From: Uranotaenia lowii
Taxonomy: Eukaryota; Arthropoda; Insecta; Diptera; Culicidae
Reading direction: 5' to 3'
NCBI RefSeq assembly: GCF_029784155.1
Contig: NC_073693.1
Span: 352,613,117 to 352,677,116, forward strand
Length of the DNA: 64,000 nt
Positions 41,400 to 51,911 of this stretch are shown here, piece by piece. The notes beneath the pieces are model-generated. The model saw only the letters and a program-made list of their open reading frames with translations, had not been told where the DNA came from and did no database searches. How positions within the stretch are numbered: position 1 is the stretch's first letter; every line of letters begins with the position of its first letter. A program made the position numbers and the translations under genes.

Positions 41400-42215
41400 C
41401 AAGACCTCTCGTTTGAACAGAAGCAAGAGCGGGTAGAAAGGGCGAAGGCGAATTTGTAGAATATCGTGTTTTCTGCCGATGAATTCGTCGCCGTACAGCG
41501 GTTCGTGAAAAAAAACAGAACTACAGATTTTGGTTGCCAAAAAGATCACGAACCTATCCAAACGTATTAAAGGCCCCAAGACGACAGAAATATGTCTAAT
41601 TAAAGATCTGGGTCGGAATCGCCCGCACTTTCCTGGTGAAAATCAACCGAACACCCTGAAGGGGTGTAGATCAATCAATTTACGAATCGAAAATAGTTCT
41701 ACGGCATGTCCTCCAACTGTGGACACGTCCTTATTTTGGTTTTGGTTGGTGGTTTTTCAGCAGAACTTCACATTGGCTTACCAAGGATAGAGGTCCCAAT
41801 TTTTGTGTGGGATTTTTTTTTTCGAGGGTTAATTTCGAGTACGGAGTGGTCGGGGAGTTCGCCGAACCTGAACCCTATGGACTTGGCTGTCTAGGGTATA
41901 CAGAAGCCCGAAGTCTACTCTACAAAACATGACGGGTTGGAAGTTCTGAAGCGCCATCTAGTTGAATCCTGGGATAAAATACCACAAAAACCACCAGCGG
42001 GCTTTTCAGACTATGTGCCTTGAGCTTCTGCAGCGAGTGGTTAAGCTCAAGGACAAAAAATCGAAAGGCAACAATGGATTTTAAAAATATGATCTGTTTT
42101 GATGTAAATCGTATTAAATTTGAAAGAAACAGTTTTAGTTTTGATCAAATTATTTGTTAGTTCCAATGTAGCACTTCAATTGCCGGACCCTGTATTTTGA
42201 GTTTGTTTGCGGAGT
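41400..42215 (+). pseudogene. Tc1/mariner-type transposase relic
   Basis: Heavily decayed. The clearest motif is SSPNLNPMDLAV near 41860 (SPDLNPxD signature around the second or third catalytic acidic residue). It is preceded by a possible helix-turn-helix region (KKITNLSKRIKG, about 41540) and followed by LKRHLVESWDKIP-like coding near 41955. The right end, GCCGGACCCTGTATTTTGAG near 42180-42203, may contain the TIR. The left end abuts the truncated LINE. Confidence 0.6.
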
Positions 42216-42487
42216 ATTGGCGAAAAATTGTTCCGTAGTAAAGGGTGTATATCAATGTAATAGCAGTTCTGGTTTAAGAATGTTCATAGATCCTTTACTC
42301 AAATTGAGTTTTTTATTTAACGGAATATTATTTTCTCAAAAGGGTTTTACCGTTAAGTAGTGCAAATGTTGACCTATCATGAGGTATTGAAAATGGTTTT
42401 TGTTTACTTTTGGAGATAGATACTTTTCACGTGTTGGTATAGATGTCATAAAATTTAATATGTTCTCCACCCTTAAGCGTAGTTGTT

Positions 42488-42729
42488 CCCCCTTATTCTG
42501 CGCCGCGCGTGAGGTGACGATAGTCGAATCACCCTAGTCACCTGATTCCAGTAGTCGCTTTAGGTGAGAAAAGTCCTTTAGAATGAACTTTTTGAGTTCT
42601 TATCCTAATCTAGTAGTCAGCTGGGCATAAACCTCTGTCACATCGGCTTCGGGAATAAGGTGACAAAATTCACGTGACTCCGACTCGACTCGACTATCGT
42701 CACCTCACGCGCGGCGCAGAATAAGGGGG
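42488..42729. mobile_element. 242-bp MITE with long TIRs
   Basis: The left end CCCCCTTATTCTGCGCCGCG then CGTGAGGTGACGATAGTCGA is matched by its exact complement at the right end (42690-42729), giving 40-bp terminal inverted repeats. A possible 5-bp target duplication GTTGT (42482-42486, 42730-42734) fits with one extra T on the left. Non-coding. Confidence 0.8.
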
Positions 42730-42734
42730 GTTGT

Positions 42735-43200
42735 CAAAGTCAGTTTTTGCATGGACAAAAAAAAGTAAACAAAATAAAGAAAAAAAAATTACGGCAATAT
42801 GCTAAAGGGAAGCCTAAATAAACCCGCTGCACGTCTAAAATTCTCTGTCCTTACCGCTGCATCTACATCTATTTTGTCGAACAGCTTTTTCGAAGAGTCA
42901 TTTATCTTTCTCGTCATGACATGATCTTTGGAAATAATCTACTTTGACTATTAATTTTTAGTAACTGTATGGACATCTGAGCAAAAATAAACGCGATCTA
43001 CTCATTCCTAGGGTGTCCAGATAGCAATTCGGTATGGATCTTAGATTAATATCAAAATAGGATTATTCCTCAATCTCTAAAACTTTTATTTCAACGAAAG
43101 TTTGTGCAAGACAGAAGAATCCAATCAACGTTGAACTTGCGTTGCGTGCGATTAAAACATTTCTAATCCGGTGACAAAATCACTTCAATATTTTTTGCAA
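42735..43200. other. 3' flank of IR-B2
   Basis: AT-rich, no gene. It may hold the receptor 3' untranslated region on the - strand. Confidence 0.3.
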
Positions 43201-45003
43201 TTAGTTTTCGTGCCGGAAGCGTGACAAAAGATGTATTTTCAAGCGTCGCAGTTTGAGTCGATATCTTCTCCAAAATGAACTCCGAGATATTAATAGTTCC
43301 ACCAAAAATACCAAACTGGATATAGCATACCCTATGCCAGTGACTGCCCAAACTGCTCCAATATCATCCAACGCTATGATCCCGTTCTCATCCCACAACT
43401 CAAAGTTCACGTAATGAAGAGCAGCCTTTTCGTTGTCCCTTTTCCATTTGTCCCACAATCCGGCTTCATTCACATGCATCAGCTTGTTAGCAGTTCTATC
43501 AAACAATCCAAATTCATGCTTCGTCGCGTAAGTTTGCCATGTCATTCCGCTGTGCAAGTCTAGCAAATAATACGTACGCCGGGCTTTAGATCCATACATT
43601 CTCAACAGATTAGCTGTCTCCCGATCGATAAAAGCTTTAGCAATATTGCAGAGCTGCCAATAAGCATACCGGCAGCTTCGTAGATCGTAGCTGAACTTGG
43701 ACCCCTCCAAGACCACAACATTTGGCAACAACCGCATGAGCTGATCGGATTCCTTCATCAACGGCTGCATTTTAGTGCAAACACCAATTTCAATGTCATT
43801 GTCAATAAACTCGTCGATAGTACTGATCTCCGGAACATATTTTTGTACCGTCATGTTGATAATAATTTTGGTCAGATAAGCTTTTGACAGAATAAAGAGA
43901 AAAACGCCACAAGAGAAGCAATAGAATCGTGTCCAGCGCGTTTGTCGATAGTCAGCCGTAGAGTCGCCGAACAACAGTATAAGAATCAAGTTATGCGGGA
44001 ATGCCCTCGGAAAAAAGACCACCAAAAACATGTCCAGAATCAGAATTACAATAACCACGATCCAGATGAGAAATTCAAACGGATGCAACAGATGATACTT
44101 GAAATTTTTTTCCAATCTTCTTGGAATCATCAGGCAGGTGGTATCGACATCCCAGGTGAATAAATCTCCACCGTATTTATCCCTGGTATCCCATCGCGCA
44201 ACAATGTCCACTTCACCGGTTTTCATTTTTTTGGTAAGAGTTTTAGCTCGGTCACTATAGCTCATTCCTTTAGGCAAGTAATGCCATCGATAGTGTATTC
44301 GTAAGGAATCGAAAATTGCCTCCAGTGAGTTGATATCTACCCCGCGAAGTTTTCCATTCCGGTCGACATATGTCAGCAAAGGATGTTCTGATGTCCACAG
44401 TTGCACCTCATAATCCGAATAATCTTGCAAATCGTTGAAAATGACATCATTCGAATGGTTTCCGAAAAATAAACGCGCTAGTCGTCCAGTTCCAGAAATT
44501 TGATGAATTACTATGGAACGTATTCCGACTTCTACAACCAGAACATGACCGGGTGAAAGACGCCTTGCCAGGAACTTGAACTGACTCGAAACTTCTCCCT
44601 CGACCAGTAGTAGATAGTATTCGTTGTGCCTACTTCTACTAGGAATTGTTTCGGGCTCTGTGTCTATTTTCAAACTCAGCTCTGCAGCGTCTTTACAGGT
44701 AAGAATTTTAATCGATTTAGTTTTACCATGTTTCGGTTTTGACGATTCGGTCTTACTCAGTGGAACATCTGCTAACCAACGACGAATCGATTCAACAATC
44801 TGTTCAAGGACCACACTTTGAACAATTTCTTCGTGCAATACAACATCTGTCGAACCTTCAGAACTGATTGCAATGAACTGGATTGCGTTCTTCAACCAAT
44901 CGGTGGATTCTTTAACTCGAAAATCATCCTGAGAAGAAGGCTCGGTTACCACTCTATCCAGAAAAGGTAGTAGCAGAAAGGTTATCCAGTATCGTTCAAG
45001 CAT
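43201..45003 (-). CDS. Divergent ionotropic receptor, paralogue B2
   Basis: 600 residues from the ATG at 45003, which aligns with the start of every paralogue (MLERYWITFLLLPFLDRVVT signal peptide). The frame stays open upstream to two further ATGs (45081 and 45078). Starting there would add a 26-residue hydrophilic lead before the signal peptide and destroy its position, so the downstream ATG is preferred. S1 contains GKLRGVDINSLEAIFDSLRI, and TM1 is preceded by FKYHLLHPFEFLIW. The pore and TM2 are as in the others, except that SEAYLTK reads SKAYLTK. TM3 is IGAVWAVTGIGYAISSLVFL and the tail is long and basic. Closest to B3 over the C-terminal half. Confidence 0.88.
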   Translation of the reverse strand: MLERYWITFLLLPFLDRVVTEPSSQDDFRVKESTDWLKNAIQFIAISSEGSTDVVLHEEIVQSVVLEQIVESIRRWLADVPLSKTESSKPKHGKTKSIKILTCKDAAELSLKIDTEPETIPSRSRHNEYYLLLVEGEVSSQFKFLARRLSPGHVLVVEVGIRSIVIHQISGTGRLARLFFGNHSNDVIFNDLQDYSDYEVQLWTSEHPLLTYVDRNGKLRGVDINSLEAIFDSLRIHYRWHYLPKGMSYSDRAKTLTKKMKTGEVDIVARWDTRDKYGGDLFTWDVDTTCLMIPRRLEKNFKYHLLHPFEFLIWIVVIVILILDMFLVVFFPRAFPHNLILILLFGDSTADYRQTRWTRFYCFSCGVFLFILSKAYLTKIIINMTVQKYVPEISTIDEFIDNDIEIGVCTKMQPLMKESDQLMRLLPNVVVLEGSKFSYDLRSCRYAYWQLCNIAKAFIDRETANLLRMYGSKARRTYYLLDLHSGMTWQTYATKHEFGLFDRTANKLMHVNEAGLWDKWKRDNEKAALHYVNFELWDENGIIALDDIGAVWAVTGIGYAISSLVFLVELLISRSSFWRRYRLKLRRLKIHLLSRFRHEN

Positions 45004-45082
45004 GATTTGCCTAGTGAAGGACACGTAGTTTGCTTTTTTACTTTTACTTGAACAAACCTTTTCCTGGAAATCAGTCATCATT

Positions 45083-45250
45083 GATAGTAATTTTTGGCAA
45101 TTTAGGTTTTCTGTTAAATGTCATCTGATAAACGTAAATTGCTGGCAATTGTTCGGCGTAATTTTTCTCTAACATTTCATCGATATCAGATAATTAAAAT
45201 CAATACCGCCACTAACGTTAAGCGAAATATTGATTATTTCGGATATTTCA
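45083..45250 (-). promoter_or_regulatory. Conserved upstream block of IR-B2
   Basis: On the - strand TTTATCAGATGACATTTAAC and AACCTAAATTGCC are kept. The distal GATA-like site is altered to CTATCAATG. The upstream TTGCCAGCAATTTA and GTTAGTGGCGG parts match B1. Confidence 0.5.
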
Positions 45251-45254
45251 CCGC

Positions 45255-45826
45255 TATAAGCTTAAAACTGTTAATCAACTTCAGGATATTTTGAATACAA
45301 TTATTTCGTTTTTTAAGTGTCTTATAAAATGTGCAACCTGAGACCCCTTACGTTCGAACTTGCGGGTAGTGGTAGAGATTTTCTAAAATTCACTGCGGAG
45401 ATTTTCAGCTGAGATTCTGTAGAGAATCAACGAATAAATTCCACAGAACGAAGAAACCCTACAGTAATAAAATGCCTCCACCATCGAGAGATATATGGTT
45501 GGTAGCAGGTTTGGCTTACTTACAAACATATGCAAAAAAAACACTCGCTCGTAACATTCATGGTTTGTTGTTGTTATTACGATGGACACTATCGTGTTTG
45601 TTTTGATTTTTGCTTGTTGTTGTTACACCACAGTAGGATCGAAATTGAATATGTGCGGCTCACGAAACCTAGGAGCGGACAATAAGTAGAGAGAAATAAA
45701 GAGCCTCGCTGGTGATTGGTGAGTTTTGCAGCTATCGGACTGCCTCCGGTGTTAGTACTCTCCTATCTTCGTCTTTACTGCAGAGAGTGGCGTAGCCTTA
45801 TGAAGACCCTCGCAAACGGCATTGAC
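45255..45826. other. Intergenic stretch, no gene found
   Basis: No gene recognised. TTGTTGTTGTTA-type short repeats occur near 45565-45625. Confidence 0.3.
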
Positions 45827-46211
45827 TAAAGGGTGATACGGTCAAAATTTGGTCAACTTGACGTATTTCTTTCATCCGGACTATCGACTTACAAGAAGGT
45901 AGTGACATGAAACATGAAACATGAAACATGAAACTGTCAAAGTTCGCGAAGAAATATCTGGTTTGGCAAGCCATCTGTAACTGTGGCTTGAAAAGCAGCA
46001 CTTCCTAAGCTTCCGGGACTGTCAACCAAGAAATTTACGTGAAAGAGTGTTTGAATAAACGTCTGCTGCCTTTCCTGAAGAAACATGGTTGTTCCGTACT
46101 GTTTTGGCCGGATTTGGCATCTTGCCATTACGGTTAAAAGACCATGGAGTGGTACGCCGCCGACAACGTGCAGGTGGTTCCCAAGAACAAGAACCCTCCC
46201 AACACGCCAGA

Positions 46212-47519
46212 CAGGGTGTCGACTACCTGGAAAAACCTGGAAAATCAGGGAAAATCAGGGAATTCAATTAGCATCAGGGAAAATCAGGGAACTTCAGGGA
46301 ATTTCATCACCAATCAGGGAAAAAATAATGATCCTGATTTTATTTGAAAAAATTTAAACGTCATAGTTTATTATCTGCTTAAAAATTTACTTCAGTGTTC
46401 TTTGCTCATGTAATTATCGTTAGCCCTTTGATTTTTTGATTACTATCAAAAGACATTGTTCTCGGATATGACACTAAGAATGCTATGAAAAATGTCCTAA
46501 ACTCAGCGAAAAGCAAGTTCTGTAATTTCGTATCGAATGCAAAGGAATGCAATTGCGTATGGAATGCAAAGGAGGCAATTGTACTTAAGTTAATGAAGCG
46601 ATCGCCATTAACTTATCCTCTGACCAAGGCCGCCTCTTGCCTTGATTCGGCAGTTATCAGCAGCGATACCAAATTGGCCAAAAACGATTTGAGAAGACTT
46701 TGACTATATTGACAGATACTGAACGCGTTAATGGATCCTCGGCAGATTTAGCAGCACGGCAGTATTCCGGAGTGATTGCCATAGGCGATAAATTTGATAA
46801 TTATGACCGTAGCATAAAAAGGCTGGATCATTTTTGGAGTGGAGTGCTAGCAAATGCCAAGTGTCCAGAATTCTTCAACATCGTCAAAATGATCTGCTGT
46901 CTTTCACATGGCATCGCGAATGTTGAACGTGGTTTTTCAGTAAATTCCGAATGTCTCTTAGAAAATATGCGTGAAGAATGAGTGGTGGCTAAACGAGAAA
47001 TCTATGATGCTGTTTTTTATGCTGGAGGGATAAAATCAGTCCAAATTTCCAACAAACTTATTCAGAGAGTTCGAAATTCACATGCTCTGTATTTGGAAGA
47101 CAAAGATCGCTGCAAAAAGGAAGCTCTTGAATCAGATCGAACAAAGCTGATGAAGCGTCATCGAGAAGCGGAATTAAAATCGCTTGAGATGAAACGGAGC
47201 AAAATTTTGGAAGACGCACAGAAGAAGGCTGATAGCTTGCAAGAGAAAATTGTTATGCTGAAATCATAAGAATTTCTACAAGTGGATCCGAACTGGCCAA
47301 CTTTTCTTAAAATGTTTAATCACAAATAATACTTCCATTAAAATTATCGTAATAAATTAGTATTCTCGACTCAAAGCTTTCTGTGCGTTTATTTTCGGGG
47401 GAAATATATTTTTTATAACTTTAAGTTGCCTCCTCAGGTTGTTTTTCAAACCTGGAATTTTCTGGAAAAACGACTGGAAAATCAGGGAATTTTATTACCA
47501 GATATGAGTCGACACCCTG
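46212..47519 (+). mobile_element. hAT-like element nested in the mariner
   Basis: Starts CAGGGTGTCGACTACCTGG and ends with GAGTCGACACCCTG, a perfect inverted repeat of 13 bases at least, with many copies of AATCAGGGAA inside both ends. CCAGA borders both sides (46207-46211, 47520-47524). The uninterrupted mariner copy at 16.9 kb shows the original ACACGCCAGAGCTCCG. The 5-bp duplication is short for hAT, which usually makes 8 bp. Confidence 0.85.
46485..47269 (+). pseudogene. hAT-like transposase C-terminal fragment
   Basis: Three consecutive open pieces: LMKRSPLTYPLTKAASCLD (about 46590), then after a frameshift near 46700 LDHFWSGVLANAKCPEFFNI and CLSHGIANVERGFSVNSECL. The last is the hAT dimerisation domain (CLSHG...ERGFS). 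A TGA at 46979-46981 interrupts NMREE/VVAKREIYDA, and a Lys/Glu-rich coiled coil (RDRCKKE...SLQEKIVMLKS) closes it. The catalytic N-terminal two-thirds are missing, so the copy is non-autonomous. Confidence 0.75.
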
Positions 47520-48059
47520 CCAGAGCTCCGCCGAATTGAGAAATACTGGGCTAATGTCAAGCGGAACCTAAAAAAGACCAAACAAACTGCCAAGGACGAG
47601 CAGCAGTTCAAGGCAAACTGGCTTTCTGCGGCGAAGAAGGTGGACAAGGTGACTGTACAAAATCTGATGGCAGGGGTTAAGCATAAGGCCCGGCAATTCG
47701 GATTTGGAAAAGCGAAAGCCTAACTGAATATTTTTCCTGAATTTTATACTAATTAAACTTGAAAAAGAAATTTAATTTGATTTTTTAAATAAACGATTTC
47801 AACGATTTACACGCGATTACCCTTGACAAAATTTTGACCGCATCACCTTTTAAGACCATGGATTCTCCATGAACCATAGAAACCGACTCAATTTGGCCAA
47901 GGCTGGCGGGTTTTAAATTACGTCAATCTCTAACGGTAGCCTATATGGAGCACCAGGACACACCCTATAGTATCCCAGTCCTTACTGCGTCAAGCTGGTC
48001 ATTGGCGCAGTGGACCTTATTTTTACCTTGCTGCTCATGGTACCAGAATGTAAACAAGC

Positions 48060-49120
48060 AAACATAAAAAAACGTAAAGATGATGGAAAACGGAGAAGGG
48101 CGAGAGCCCAAATCCCTTCGGTGGGAGTGTAAGGGAGTCGACGGTTGAAACACCGTCCGCGGAGCGCGCGGATCCGTACGAAGGCGTAAAGGAAGCGCTG
48201 GAAGAACTGCTAAGTTCTCCGGAACTTCAAAACCCGGGAGCACCGGTGGAACTAGTGACGGCCATGGCTGGCATCGCTGATCTTGTGGAATGTGTGACGA
48301 GGAAGTTCATCATCCACAAGAAAATTCGTGAAAAGCTATCCAAGGTGATGCAGCTTTCCATCACAGCAGATAAAGCTGTGGTGAAACGTCTCGCAGAACC
48401 CAAGGCCAAAACTAAAAAGTGCGAGCCGCCAGAGACTCCTCTGAGGAAGGAACCATCTGCCCGAAGAAGGTCAATGCCTCCGTCCGAATAGAGAGCGGAC
48501 TTGTGTCCACCGGTAACGGTAAACGAAGAAAAGGGTGACATGAACTTAGACCCGGAGACCCAAACAAAGAGCCCAGGATCCATCTGTCCGTCAGGACCCT
48601 GTGGCCAGCGCGAAAAAGAGGAAAGAAGGCTTTGCAGGGAGCGCGACGTGCCTACGATCGCGAATACCGGGTGGCAGACAGTATCTCGCAATAAGGGGAG
48701 GCTCAAAAAAGCCAAACCCGACCTCAACGACGTAAAAGTCACGTCAGGAAGAGGAAAGAGGCGATTGTCGTCAAGGCACCCGAGGGCACGTACGCAGATG
48801 TCTTAAGACAGATGCGTACAGACGTTAACCTAGCCGATCTCTGCGATAACGTCCGGAGAATCCGTCGGACCCGCACCGGTGAGTTGATCCTGGAACTTAA
48901 TGGTCTATCTGTCAGATATCCATCCTCCAGCAACCAACATGTGCTTCAAGTGCACAAAGTTCGGCCATAAGTCGTTCGACTGCACTGGCCGGTCACAAGT
49001 CGGCCAACTGCAAAAAGCCTGTAAAATGTCCTGTCTGCACCGGAGACCACGCAGCTGGCAATCCTAGGTACCCCGCCTATAAAAAGGCGCAGGCGGTACA
49101 ACCCTGGGCGCCAAGAGCAT
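48060..49120 (+). pseudogene. R1-like ORF1 (gag) pseudogene
   Basis: Pieces in shifting frames: AMAGIADLVECVTRKFIIHK (about 48270), then a Lys/Arg/Pro-rich region (48400-48800), and MCFKCTKFGHKSFDCTG (about 48940), a CCHC zinc knuckle, with a second degenerate knuckle (PVCTGDHAAGNP) to about 49070. At least three frame changes occur. Confidence 0.7.
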
Positions 49121-50000
49121 AGAGATCATCCAACTCAACCTCAACCACTGTTATACAGCACACCAACTGTTGCGGCAGATAACAGTTGAGGAAAAATTGG
49201 ACATTGCGCTAGTGGCAGACCAATATCTAAAGCATGGTGATAGTCAAAATTAACGGGATCTACTTCTGTAGCTGCTCTGTTGCCCCAAGATGGTCCTTGG
49301 AGAGATTCGACACTATGGTTGACAAGATTGTAGAGGTGCTTACGGGGTAGCCGTCTCGCGAACCCCAGAGGTCAAGAAGCCCTAACAAGACTGAATGTAG
49401 GCTTTGCAAACGTAAGGAACACTAGGACCTACCACAGGAACGGGAGCGAGTCAACCAAAGATGACACCTTCGGTAATCCGGGGTTGATATGCAATTGGAT
49501 GGTCAGCGAGGCCTACACGCATAGCGATCACTTCACGATCCGCTATCGGTTGGGCTCAAGTACGTGGACAGGTAGACGAAAGTCTAGGACAGGTGAACGC
49601 CTCTGGAAGACAATACAATTCAACCAGAATGTCTACGTCGAGGTGTTACATTGGTAAAGGAACCTGGACAACCTGTCTGCTGAAAAACTGACGAGGGTAC
49701 TAGCTCGCGCTAGTTGGCGCTGCTATGACGAGAAGCGCCAAGCGTAAAAATACTAGGCCAAGACCCGTCTACTAGAGGATAGAAGAAATCGCGGGTCTGC
49801 GCTTCTATGGCCCAAGCCGAAGGATGCAGAACGTAAAGACCCAAGAAAGGAGAGCGGAGCTTTGGCCACTCTTTATAAGCGCGAGATCGGCCTTCCGCAG
49901 GGCCATCAATGCAAGCAAGAGGGCACGTTTCAAACAACTATGCCATGACGCCAACGGCTGTCCATGGGGCGATGCCTGTCGGATAGTCATAGCCGAAACT
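49120..50000 (+). pseudogene. R1-like ORF2, endonuclease part
   Basis: IEIIQLNLNHCYTAHQLLRQ, then LDIALVADQYLKHGDSQN, is the opening of an R1-clade AP endonuclease, followed by a stop. LTRLNVGFANVRNTRTYHRN and EAYTHSDHFTIRYRL (SDH motif, about 49520) lie further on. The linker to the RT contains several shifts. The ORF continues after the inserted RTE at 51912. Confidence 0.75.
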
Positions 50001-50011
50001 AAAAATGGGGG
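50001..50011. repeat. Target-site duplication of RTE insertion, left
   Basis: AAAAATGGGGG, repeated at 51901-51911. The uninterrupted R1 copy 2 has a single AAAAATGGGGG followed by TGCGCCACCTGAAAC (near 62730, - strand), which is the empty site. Confidence 0.85.
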
Positions 50012-51900
50012 TTATTTTTATTTATTTACATAGTATTCCGTCTCACGACATAACTTGACGAACATAATTCCTAAAATTCACTCGGTTCATAGCAACCGTT
50101 CTCCAATTTCTCGGGCACCCCACGTTCGCCAGATCACGCTCCACTTGGTCTAACCACCTCGCTCGTTGCGCCCCCGCTCGTCTTGTTCCTACCGGATTCG
50201 TAGCGAACACCTGTTTTGCAGGACAGTCGTCCGGCATTCTCGCAACATGTCCCGCCCAGCGTATCCGGCCAGCCTTCACCACCTTCTGGATACTGGGTTC
50301 GCCGTAGAGGCGCGCGAGCTCGTGGTTCATCCTTCGCCTCCACACTCCGTTCTCCTGTACGCCGCCAAAGATGGTTTTTAACACTCGTCGCTCCAATACT
50401 CCGAGTGTACGCAGGTCCTCCTCGAGCAATATCCATGTCTCGTGCCCGTAGAGAACAACCGGTCTAATGAGCGTCATATACAGGTTACGCTTCGTGCGAG
50501 GGCTAAGTCTTCTCGACCGCAGTTGCTTGTGGAGTCCATAGTAGGCACGACTTCCGCTGATAATTCGCCTCCGGATCTCACGGCTGGTGTCATTGTCTGC
50601 GGTCACCAGTGAGCCGAGATAGACAAAGTCTTCGACTATCTCCAGCTCGTCGCCGTCGATCGTGACCTTGTTATTACTGGACAAGCGGGTTCGGTCGGTC
50701 TCGGATCCGCAGGCCAGCATGTACTTCGTCTTGGACGTATTAATCATCAACCCAATCCTTCCTGCTTCGCGTTTCAGTTTGCGGTAGATCTCCTCCACCG
50801 CCGCAGATGATCTGCCGACTATATCAATGTCATCGGCAAAGCAGATAAGTTGACTGGATCTGTTGAAAATCGTGCCCCGCATTTCGCCCACCGCTCGTCG
50901 AATAACACCTTCTAGCGCCACGTTGAACATCATGCAGGATAGACCATCACCTTGTCGAAGCCCCCTGCGCGATTCGAATGAACTCGACAATTCACCCGAA
51001 ATCCGCACACAGCACTGCGTTCCATCCATCGTCGCCTTGATCAGTCTGATCAGCTTCCCGGAAAAGCCGTTCTCGTCCATGATTTTCCATAGCTCGTTAC
51101 GGTCGATCGTGTCGTATGCGGCTTTGAAGTCGATGAATAGATGATGCGTAGGGACTTGGTGTTCACGGCATTTTTGGAGGATTTGCCGCAATGTGAATAT
51201 CTGGTCCGTCGTAGACCGTCCCTCCATGAAGCCGGCCTGATGACTTCCCACGAATCTGTTTGCTTGTGGCGTTAGGCGGCGGAGTAGGATTCGGGACAAC
51301 ACTTTGTAGGCGGCATTGAGGACAGTGATCGCTCGGTAGTTCTCACAGTCCAATTTGTCGCCCTTCTTGTAGATGGGGCATATTACCCCCTCCTTCCACT
51401 CCTCCGGTAGCTGTTCTATGTCCCAGATCCGGATTATCAACCGATGTAGGCAATCGGCCAACCTGTCCGGGCCCATTTTGATGAGTTCAGCTGCGATGCC
51501 ATCCTTCCCAGCCGACTTGTTTCTATTCAGCTGGCGAATGGCTTCCTTAACTTCACTCATCGTTGGGAGTGGCTCCTCTTCGTCGTTGGCTACGCCGGCG
51601 ATGTACCTTCCCCCACCGTTTTGATCTCCTGCATGTGTGCCGTTCAGGTGTTCATCGAAGTGCTGCTTCCACCTTTTGATCACCTCACGACTGTCCGTCA
51701 GGATACCCCCGTCCTTATCTCGGCACATTTCGGCTTGCGGCACGAAGCCTTTGCGGGATGCGTTGAGTTTCTGATAGAACTTTCGTGTTTCTTGGGAACG
51801 ATGCAGCTGCTCCAGCTCCTGGAGCTCCTCCTCCTCCAGGCGGCGCTTTTTCTCCTGGAAAAGTCGGACTCGCTGCCTTTTCCGCTGTCGGTGATTTTCC
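50012..51900 (-). mobile_element. RTE-clade LINE (JAM1-like), 5'-truncated
   Basis: Inserted in antisense orientation into R1 copy 1 with an 11-bp target duplication. The 3' end is short: the stop is followed by only about 30 bases ending in TAAATAAATAAAAATAA. The endonuclease half is absent by 5' truncation. Confidence 0.9.
50043..51900 (-). CDS. RTE-clade reverse transcriptase, N-terminally truncated
   Basis: About 619 uninterrupted codons. A basic coiled-coil start (RQRKRQRVRLFQEKKRRLEE) leads to EAIRQLNRNKSAGKDGIAAE, YRAITVLNAAYKVLSRIL, HHLFIDFKAAYDTIDRNEL, LRQGDGLSCMMFN, and FADDIDIVGRS with the catalytic FADD at 50821-50840. Further on are VDGD-type thumb motifs, YLGSLVTADND and the C-terminal AGHVARMPDD. 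Typical of mosquito RTE elements. The open frame continues upstream of 51900 into antisense R1 sequence by chance, so that part is excluded. It has no start codon of its own at the truncation. Youngest LINE in the window by its intact frame. Confidence 0.88.
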
Positions 51901-51911
51901 AAAAATGGGGG

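Larger units (their letters stand above)
45829..47850 (+). mobile_element. DD37E mariner, internally deleted, carrying a hAT-like insertion
   Basis: TIRs AAGGGTGATACGGTCAAAAT (left) and, inverted, AAAGGTGATGCGGTCAAAAT (right), with TA at 45827-45828 and 47851-47852. Transposase pieces on the + strand are GLSTYKKVVT (about 45880), then MKLSKFAKKYLVWQAIC (about 45930) after a deletion with ATGAAAC repeated at the junction, and PDLASCHYG (about 46110). After the insertion come PELRRIEKYWANVKRNLKKT and FKANWLSAAKKVDK (47520-47700). The catalytic glutamate is intact, but the DNA-binding domain is gone. Confidence 0.85.
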
